A stretch of DNA of 18,570 bases from contig JAPVSJ010000068.1 of NCBI GenBank assembly GCA_047519745.1, positions 1-18,570 of the forward strand. The letters are read 5' to 3'. The notes under the pieces are model-generated. The model did not search any database, was not told where the DNA came from, and saw only the letters and a list, made by a program, of their open reading frames with translations. The DNA is from VRUE01 sp047519745. GTDB taxonomy: Bacteria > Actinomycetota > Thermoleophilia > Solirubrobacterales > 70-9. This document shows positions 13,775-18,570 of the stretch, one piece after another (position 1 is the first letter of the stretch; the number at the start of each line of letters is the position of its first letter). The position numbers were made by a program, and so were the translations under genes.

Positions 13775-15181
13775 TTGTCACCGACCGGGCAACAAGCGCG
13801 CCCTGGCGCGGCCTCTCGACCGAAGCGCGGCGAGCTGCTCGAGGTCGAGATCGACTCGCTCGCCTTCGGCGGGCGGGGCGTCGCCCGGGTCGACGGCTAC
13901 GTGGTCTTCGTCAGTGGTGGCCTGCCCGGCGATCTGGTCCGGGCGGAGATCACCAAACCGAAGGGCCGCTTCGCCGAGGCGCGGGCGGTCGAGCTGCTGC
14001 GGCCCGGCGCCGACCGCGTCGCCAACCGCTGCCTGCACGAAGGCGAGCCCTGCCCCGGCGCGCCCTGGCAGGGCCTCGCTTACGAGCAGCAGCTCGTCCA
14101 CAAGCGCGCCCAGGTCGACGAGGCGCTGCGCCGCATCGGCGGCCTCGACGGCTTCGAGCTCGAGGAGATCGAGCCAGCGGTCGAGCAGTGGCGCTACCGC
14201 AACAAGCTCGAATACTCCTTCGGCCCGCGCGGCGAGGAGACGGTGCTCGGCTTCCATGCGAGCGGGCGCTGGGACCTCGTGGTCGGGGTCGAGGACTGCC
14301 TGCTCGCCTCCGAGCGCGGCAACGACGCACGCAACGAGGTGCGCGAGTGGGCGCGCGAGGAATCGGTTCCCCCCTACGACCGCCAGGCGGGGAACGGCAC
14401 GCTATGCAACCTCGTCGTGCGCGAGGGCCGCCGCACCGGCCAGATCCAGACCCGCCTGGTGACCACACCGAAGCGCTTCTCCAAGCCCCCGGTCGACCTG
14501 CACACGGTGATCGAGGACGGCTCGAGCAGCAGCGAGGGCCCGACAGGCGTGCTCGGCGAGGAGATGCTGCGCGAGCGGCTCTGCGGGCTCGAGTTCGAGA
14601 TGTCCTACAACGCCTTCTTCCAGACCAACACCGAGATGGCCGAGCGCCTCTACTCGGTGGCCGGCGAGTACGCGGGATTGAGCGGCGGTGAGCGGGTCTT
14701 CGACCTCTACTGCGGGATCGGCACGATCGGCCTGACGATGGCGGCCAAGGCGGGTGAGGTCTGGGGGCTGGAGATCGTCCCCGACGCGATCGCCGACGCC
14801 GAGCGCAACGCCGAGCGCAACGGGATCGAGAACGCCCGCTTCATGGCCGGCAGCGCGCGCACCGGCGTGCGACCGCTGGTCGAGGCGGCCGGCAAGCCCG
14901 ACGTCGTCCTGCTCGACCCGCCCCGCCCCGGCCTCTCGCAGAAGATCGTCCGCCGCGTGCTCGAGTGCGAGGCGAAGCGGATCGTCTACGTCTCCTGCAA
15001 CCCGACCACGCTGGCGCCGAACGCCGCGCAACTGGTCGAGGCTGGCTATACCCTGCGCCGCGTGAAGCCGGTCGACATGTTCCCCCAGACCCCCCACATC
15101 GAGTGCGTGGCGGTCTTCGACCGAGACCAAACCGCCACCTCCTCCGCTTCGCGTCCGGGGGCGGCGGGAGGGGGCAGCTGA
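13775..15181 (+). CDS. 23S rRNA (uracil-5-)-methyltransferase, RlmCD/RumA-TrmA family
   Basis: A 468-aa SAM-dependent enzyme making 5-methyluridine in RNA, most likely 23S rRNA. Residues ~17-76 form the TRAM domain (LLEVEIDSLAFGGRGVAR). The catalytic half carries the substrate-binding FFQTN (281-285), SAM motif DLYCGIGTIGL (310-320), DPPRPG (381-386), the nucleophilic Cys408 in YVSCNPTTLAPN and the base-providing Glu443 in PHIECVAVF. The RumA-type 4Fe-4S site is incomplete: Cys86, Cys93 and Cys175 are present but the third ligand position is Ala96. The start is TTG 13775, the only in-frame start codon before the TRAM domain, 16 bp after the basic-protein gene. Its TGA overlaps the next ATG (TGATG), so the LLM gene is coupled. 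RlmD and TrmA cannot be separated by sequence alone here. Confidence 0.9.
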   Translation: MSPTGQQARPGAASRPKRGELLEVEIDSLAFGGRGVARVDGYVVFVSGGLPGDLVRAEITKPKGRFAEARAVELLRPGADRVANRCLHEGEPCPGAPWQGLAYEQQLVHKRAQVDEALRRIGGLDGFELEEIEPAVEQWRYRNKLEYSFGPRGEETVLGFHASGRWDLVVGVEDCLLASERGNDARNEVREWAREESVPPYDRQAGNGTLCNLVVREGRRTGQIQTRLVTTPKRFSKPPVDLHTVIEDGSSSSEGPTGVLGEEMLRERLCGLEFEMSYNAFFQTNTEMAERLYSVAGEYAGLSGGERVFDLYCGIGTIGLTMAAKAGEVWGLEIVPDAIADAERNAERNGIENARFMAGSARTGVRPLVEAAGKPDVVLLDPPRPGLSQKIVRRVLECEAKRIVYVSCNPTTLAPNAAQLVEAGYTLRRVKPVDMFPQTPHIECVAVFDRDQTATSSASRPGAAGGGS

Positions 15182-15957
15182 TGCCGCGCGGCTTCGGTGT
15201 CGCGGCGGGGCTAGACCCCGAGGTGGCGCGACCGCTCGCCGCTCGCTGCGCCGAGCTCGACTACGACTCGGTCTGGTCCAACGACCACCCCGGCGCCAAG
15301 GGGCTGGAGACGCTGGCCGAGTTCGCCGCCGCGGCGCCGGAGCTGGACCTCGGCGTCGCCGTGATCGCCCTCGACCGCACCTCGCCGCAGGAGATCGCCG
15401 CCGACATCGCGCGGCTCGACCTCGACCGATCGAAGCTCTGGCTGGGCGTAGGCGCCGGCTTCTCGGAGAAGCCGCTGACCCGCATGCGCGAGGCGCTGCC
15501 GGAGCTGCGCGAGCAACTCCCCGGCGTCCGCCTCGTCCTTGCCGCGATGGGGCCGAAGATGTGCGCCCTCGCCGGGGCCGATTTCGACGGCGCCTTCTTC
15601 AACTGGATGACCCCCGAGTTCGCCGCCCGCGCAAGGCTCCAGGTCGAGTCCGGCGCCACCGAGTCAGGCCGCGAGCCCCCACCAATCTTCGGCTACGTCC
15701 GCACGGCAGTAGGTCCCGATGCCACCGACCGCCTCGCCAAGGAGGAGTCCTTCTACCGCGACCTCCACGCCGGCTACCGCAACCACTTCGACCGCCTGGC
15801 CGAGCCCGAGGGCACGGTGGGCGTAGCGGCAGCCGACGGCGACACAGCCAAAAAGAAGCTCGCCGCCTACACCGCCCTCGACACAGTGGTCGTTCGAGGC
15901 CTTGCCTCGGCCAACGTGAACGCGATGACCTCTGTCGCCGAGGCAGCTGCACCGTAG
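15181..15957 (+). CDS. Luciferase-like (LLM) flavin-dependent oxidoreductase
   Basis: A 258-aa protein of the LLM class, expected to use FMN or F420. The barrel signatures are visible: FGVAAGLDPEVARPLAARCAELDYDSVWSNDH in outline (5-36), LDLGVAVIALDRTSPQEIAADIARLD (55-80, the 'T..P...A......D' pattern), WLGVGAGF (87-94, the usual L.LG.G.G segment), then RLVLAAMGPKMCALAG (117-132) and DGAFFNWMTPEFAA. It is shorter than the typical ~300-340 aa, mostly through reduced loops in the C-terminal half. The cofactor and substrate cannot be told. The ATG overlaps the upstream TGA by one base. The final G of its TAG stop is the first base of the 27-bp inverted repeat at 15957-16081. Confidence 0.85.
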   Translation: MPRGFGVAAGLDPEVARPLAARCAELDYDSVWSNDHPGAKGLETLAEFAAAAPELDLGVAVIALDRTSPQEIAADIARLDLDRSKLWLGVGAGFSEKPLTRMREALPELREQLPGVRLVLAAMGPKMCALAGADFDGAFFNWMTPEFAARARLQVESGATESGREPPPIFGYVRTAVGPDATDRLAKEESFYRDLHAGYRNHFDRLAEPEGTVGVAAADGDTAKKKLAAYTALDTVVVRGLASANVNAMTSVAEAAAP

Positions 15958-16081
15958 GGAGGGACGAGGGGTGTCCCCCTCGCGCGGCGGCGTCCTGTTT
16001 TTCGCCCTTCAGAGTCCTCGAGAGCTGACCACCGTCCGGCGAAAAACCCAGCAAGCGAGGGGGACACCCCTCGTCCCTCCC
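15957..16081. repeat. Nested inverted-repeat element at a convergent gene junction
   Basis: The outer arms 15957-15983 and 16055-16081 are a perfect 27-bp inverted repeat. Inside, a second 10-bp inverted repeat, GTTTTTCGCC (15997-16006) and GGCGAAAAAC (16038-16047), frames a loop with CTCGAG. The element fills nearly the whole gap between the LLM gene (stop ends at 15957) and the UDG gene (stop begins at 16092). It can fold on both strands, so a bidirectional terminator is likely; a MITE-like or other dispersed palindromic repeat is possible. No target-site duplication is visible. Confidence 0.8.
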
Positions 16082-16091
16082 CAACCAAGCG

Positions 16092-16754
16092 TTAGTAAGG
16101 CGGCAGGTCCTCGTACCAGTCGCCGAGGGTCTTGAAGGAGCGCCAGAAGCGCGCCTTGGCGTTCTCTTCGTCCAGCGACTCGTCGATGTCGGGCGTGTAG
16201 AGGGCGTCGATCGTCGGCGTGAAGGCCTGGATCTCACCCTCGCGCGGCTCGATCCTGCGCGAGAGGGGAAGCTCGAGCCCGTTGAGGACACGCAGCGCGG
16301 GCTCGCCCATGACGACGACGATCTTCGGCTGCACGATCGCCAGCTCCTCGACCACGCGCCGCACGCACTGCTCGGCGGCCAGGTCGGGCTCGGCAATCGG
16401 GCACTTGACGCAGAGCGTGCCGTAGACGACCAGCGGGTCGATCCCCAGCCGCTTGAAGCTTTTCATCAGCGCGTTGCCGGCGCGGCCATAGAAGGCGACC
16501 CCCTCTTCGATCTCGGCGACGCCGGGGGCGTGCTTGAGCATGAAGACGTCGGCCTGCGGGTGGCCCGAGCCCAGCACCGGCATCAGCTTGCCGCGCGGGC
16601 AGTGCGGGCACTCCTGCAGCTCGTGGGTCATCTGGTTGAGCTCGCGGATCGCTCGCTCCAGGTACTTCTCCCGTATCTCGTCGTCGGTCGCCGGCATGCT
16701 CGGCGATCTCTTTGACGGGCCGGGCGCGGCTCCTTTCGAGCGAGCCTCCTGCAT
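16092..16754 (-). CDS. Uracil-DNA glycosylase superfamily (Fe-S type) protein, divergent C-terminus
   Basis: A 220-aa protein of the UDG family 4/5-like group, which normally removes uracil from DNA. Seen: CPHC (49-52) as the first Fe-S ligands, GSGHPQADVFMLKHAPG (62-78) corresponding to the motif-1 'G......V.GEAPG' region, GRAGNALMKSF (90-100), C115VKCPI and C130 as further ligand candidates, and IVVVMGEPALRVLNG (145-159). The second catalytic motif (usually TYHPSA) is absent: the aligned segment reads FTPTIDALYTPDID. Base-excision activity is therefore uncertain. ATG 16754 overlaps the TGA of the PHP gene (TGATG), suggesting translational coupling. Met20 (16697) is an alternative start because residues 1-19 look like a flexible linker. 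Confidence 0.8.
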   Translation of the reverse strand: MQEARSKGAAPGPSKRSPSMPATDDEIREKYLERAIRELNQMTHELQECPHCPRGKLMPVLGSGHPQADVFMLKHAPGVAEIEEGVAFYGRAGNALMKSFKRLGIDPLVVYGTLCVKCPIAEPDLAAEQCVRRVVEELAIVQPKIVVVMGEPALRVLNGLELPLSRRIEPREGEIQAFTPTIDALYTPDIDESLDEENAKARFWRSFKTLGDWYEDLPPY

Positions 16755-18046
16755 CAGCTCTTGCTCGCGGTGCGCCCGTTCGAGCGCCGCTTCCCACGCG
16801 GCCGCCCGCCCTTCACCGGCTTGGCGTCAGGGACGCTGCGCTTCGGCGCCTTCTGTCGCCCGGCCGTCTGCAGCAACTTCAGCGCCTGCACGTAGACGAG
16901 GTTCTTGTGCTTGCGGGTGATGTCGGCGTCGCGCATCGCCTCGAGGAACTCGGCCGGTCCGTCGAACTCGTGGATCCGCACCCGCACGCTGCCCAGCCCC
17001 TGGGCGACGTGGCTGTCGGAGCCGGCGCCGGAGACGATCCGGTACTTGCGGGCGAAGCGCTCGGCCTCTTCGTTGAATGCGGTCAGCGCCACCCGCGGGT
17101 TGAAGACCTCGAGGATGTCGATCTCCTCGACGATGTCGAGCAGGTGCTCATAGTCGGGCACCGAGTGGAAGCGGTCGAACGGGTGCGGGACGTAGACGAG
17201 GCCGTTCTGCTCGCGGATCGCGGCGATCGTCTCCGCCATCGTCATCCCCTTCGGGATCTTCTGCTCGAGGAAGAGGCCTATCACCTCGCCCTGCTCGGCG
17301 GTCTTCACCTCCTCGGCGACGATCACCTCGATCCCGCCCATCTCCGCCGCGATCCGCCGCGCCTCCAGTGCGCCGGAGACCTCGTTGTGGTCGGTGATCG
17401 CGATCGCACCGAGGCCGCGATCGCGCGCCGTCTCCAGCAGCACCTCGACCGGCGTCGCGCAGTCGGGCGAGTGGTCGGTGTGCATGTGCAGGTCGACCTC
17501 TATCAAGGGACGCCCGGCGATCCGCTCACGCACCTCCGGGTTGCCAGCCGGGTCGTGGCGGCGGGCGAGCAGGCGACGGTAGATCGCTTCGAACTCGGCC
17601 GCCACAGACGCCCAGTCGCGCCCCTCACCCGCCGGCTCGACCAGCTCGTAGGGCCCGGGGAAGTAGCTCTCCAGCAGCTTGCCGGTGGTCGGGGTGGCGA
17701 CGGTGCGAGCGTCGAGGCGGCCGAAGAAGATCTCGACCAGCGGCCGTGCCACCTGGGTCGAGAGCACCCGCTCCTGCGGTTTGTGGAAGCTGGCGACGTT
17801 GAGCGAGAAGGAGTGGCGCAGCGCCGCCGAGGAGACGCTGGGCGCGAACGGCTCGTGGACGTGAACGATGTCGGGCGGGTTGGAGCCGAGCAGGCGCTTG
17901 GTCGAATCGCCGGCGAAGACGCGCCGCACATCGTGGCCGCGCTGCTCCAGCTCCTCGGAGACCCGCCCGGCGAACTCGTTGACCCGGTTGGCGGTGCCCC
18001 GACGGTGGGGCGTGACCTGGACTATCGAGAGCGGCTCCACCGGCAC
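16754..18046 (-). CDS. PHP-domain phosphoesterase fused to a truncated glycosyltransferase-4 domain
   Basis: A 430-aa two-part protein. Residues 1-115 resemble the N-terminal Rossmann half of GT-B glycosyltransferases (LSIVQVTPHRRGTANRVNEF, LEQRGHDVRRVF, PPDIVHVHEPF, SFHKP); 142-160 (GRDWASVAAEFEAIYRRLL) resembles the C-terminal tail of such enzymes. The intervening nucleotide-sugar-binding domain is missing. Residues ~182-385 are a PHP metallo-phosphoesterase with DLHMHTDHS (H187, H189), ITDHNE (D219, H220), VPHPFDRF (H288) and GSDSH (D344, H346), a full metal-site set. The last ~35 residues are basic. GTG 18046 is preferred: homology starts there and TATGCT lies 6 nt upstream, suggesting a leaderless mRNA. 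Substrate unknown. It follows the inositol-phosphate synthase gene but is separated from it by a terminator. Confidence 0.85.
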   Translation of the reverse strand: MPVEPLSIVQVTPHRRGTANRVNEFAGRVSEELEQRGHDVRRVFAGDSTKRLLGSNPPDIVHVHEPFAPSVSSAALRHSFSLNVASFHKPQERVLSTQVARPLVEIFFGRLDARTVATPTTGKLLESYFPGPYELVEPAGEGRDWASVAAEFEAIYRRLLARRHDPAGNPEVRERIAGRPLIEVDLHMHTDHSPDCATPVEVLLETARDRGLGAIAITDHNEVSGALEARRIAAEMGGIEVIVAEEVKTAEQGEVIGLFLEQKIPKGMTMAETIAAIREQNGLVYVPHPFDRFHSVPDYEHLLDIVEEIDILEVFNPRVALTAFNEEAERFARKYRIVSGAGSDSHVAQGLGSVRVRIHEFDGPAEFLEAMRDADITRKHKNLVYVQALKLLQTAGRQKAPKRSVPDAKPVKGGRPRGKRRSNGRTASKS

Positions 18047-18058
18047 AGGGCAAGCATA
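18047..18058 (-). promoter_or_regulatory. Probable leaderless promoter (-10) of the PHP fusion gene
   Basis: TATGCT (18058-18053) followed by 6 nt and GTG at 18046 matches the leaderless pattern of actinobacteria. No Shine-Dalgarno is visible. A -35 would fall within the terminator hairpin and could not be recognised. Confidence 0.4.
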
Positions 18059-18082
18059 AGAGCCCGCCGCAGGGCGGGCTCT
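18059..18082 (-). terminator. Hairpin terminator after the inositol-phosphate synthase gene
   Basis: Perfect 10-bp arms (18059-18068 and 18073-18082) with a GCAG/CTGC tetraloop begin two bases after the TAG stop at 18087-18085. A short TTAT follows instead of a long U-run. It lies directly against the promoter of the next gene. Confidence 0.75.
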
Positions 18083-18084
18083 CG

Positions 18085-18570
18085 CTAGGCCTTCGTCTCG
18101 ACCTGAGCGGGCGCCGGCGCCTTGCCGCGCGCGTGCTCGGCGATGAACTCCTCGGTCTGCTCGCGTGCCTCGTCGTCGGGCCGCTGACTGTGCGGCGACT
18201 TCATCAGGTAGCTCGACGGTCCGTCGAGCTGGCCGGTGATGCCGTTGTTCAGCGCCAGCTTGATGATCCGCACCGCGTCGATGACGACGCCGGCCGAGTT
18301 GGGCGAGTCCCAGACCTCGAGCTTGAGCTCGAGGTTGAGCGGCACGTCGCCGAACGATTTGCCCTCGAGGCGGATGTGCGCCCACTTGCGGTCGGTCAGC
18401 CAGGGAACGTAGTCGGACGGCCCGACGTGGACGTCCTCGGCGGGCAGGTCATGGCCCATGATCGAGGTGACCGCGTTGGTCTTCGAGATCTTCTTCGAGT
18501 CGAGCCGCTCGCGCTCGAGCATGTTGTAGAAGTCCATGTTGCCGCCGACGTTGAGCTGCGAGGTGCGCTC
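18085..18570 (-). CDS. ino1: myo-Inositol-1-phosphate synthase, C-terminal part (5' end outside window)
   Basis: The visible 161 residues are the C-terminal part of inositol-3-phosphate synthase (INO1, EC 5.5.1.4), which converts glucose 6-phosphate to inositol 1-phosphate using NAD+. The signature core is present: QLNVGGNMDFYNML, then ERERLDSKKISKTNAV, VGPSDYVPWLTDRKWAHIR, PLNLELKLEVWDSPNSAGVV and IDAVRIIKLALNNG. The frame is open to the window edge with no start codon needed, so the rest lies beyond 18570. The C-terminal ~25 residues are an Ala/Pro/Glu-rich tail. In actinobacteria the product feeds phosphatidylinositol and, in some groups, mycothiol. The enzyme sits upstream of a PHP phosphoesterase with a glycosyltransferase remnant, but a terminator separates them. 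Confidence 0.93.
   Translation of the reverse strand, partial: ERTSQLNVGGNMDFYNMLERERLDSKKISKTNAVTSIMGHDLPAEDVHVGPSDYVPWLTDRKWAHIRLEGKSFGDVPLNLELKLEVWDSPNSAGVVIDAVRIIKLALNNGITGQLDGPSSYLMKSPHSQRPDDEAREQTEEFIAEHARGKAPAPAQVETKA

Noticed and set aside
18047..18385. Longer start for the PHP fusion
   Set aside because: The upstream frame is an antisense-free shadow of ino1 in another frame, rich in Arg/Ala, and would cross the ino1 terminator.
1..18570. Defence system, CRISPR array, prophage or transposon
   Set aside because: No repeat-spacer arrays, nucleases of defence type, integrases or transposases were found; the EEP, PHP and UDG-like genes alone do not make a recognisable defence cassette.

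Overview
The window is high-GC DNA (about 70% by eye) with GTG and TTG starts, Shine-Dalgarno-led and apparently leaderless genes side by side, and many start/stop overlaps. It most likely comes from an actinobacterium of class Thermoleophilia (Solirubrobacter/Conexibacter relatives). Pointers are the large secreted protein with Fn3-like repeats, an 'LPDCRAYE' segment and a beta-propeller, the actinobacterial-type inositol-phosphate synthase, and the Lys/Arg-rich tails. The class assignment is inference from protein style, not a database match.

Layout. (1) 1-4312, minus strand: two translationally coupled secreted proteins (919 aa, plus one cut by the window edge) and a separate small secreted protein that ends in a strong hairpin terminator. 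(2) 4580-6179: an ArsR-like winged-helix regulator (plus) convergent with, and overlapping, a tandem double-TetR regulator (minus). (3) 6488-6583: a tRNA gene (minus) with anticodon UUC and a hairpin inside its D-loop. (4) 6623-8330, plus: an SDR-family protein followed by a CDF cation exporter. (5) 12373-8327, minus: a tight housekeeping operon argF-lgt-prmC-lysS. (6) 12392-15957, plus: an EEP-family phosphohydrolase with its own terminator, a Lys-rich basic protein with a phasin-like helical domain, a 5-methyluridine rRNA methyltransferase and a luciferase-like flavin oxidoreductase. (7) 15957-16081: a long perfect inverted repeat filling a convergent intergenic gap. (8) 18570-16092, minus: the C-terminal part of inositol-3-phosphate synthase, a glycosyltransferase-remnant/PHP phosphoesterase fusion, and a uracil-DNA-glycosylase-superfamily protein.

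How the genes fit together. argF, lgt, prmC and lysS serve arginine synthesis, lipoprotein maturation, release-factor methylation and lysyl-tRNA charging; their spacing (2 nt, 17 nt, 4-nt overlap) implies one transcript. The basic protein, methyltransferase and LLM genes are similarly coupled. The PHP fusion and UDG genes share a TGATG junction.

Most interesting signals: the tRNA with a 31-nt D-loop carrying an 18-nt hairpin; a near-duplicate promoter plus structured 5' leader in front of two unrelated genes (919-aa secreted protein and tandem TetR); the GT-B-remnant/PHP fusion; a class II lysyl-tRNA synthetase with several substituted pocket residues; a divergent argF/EEP start region where overlapping -10 boxes seem to drive two leaderless genes; and the 27-bp perfect inverted repeat at 15957-16081. 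I saw no CRISPR array, transposase, integrase, prophage or obvious defence cassette.
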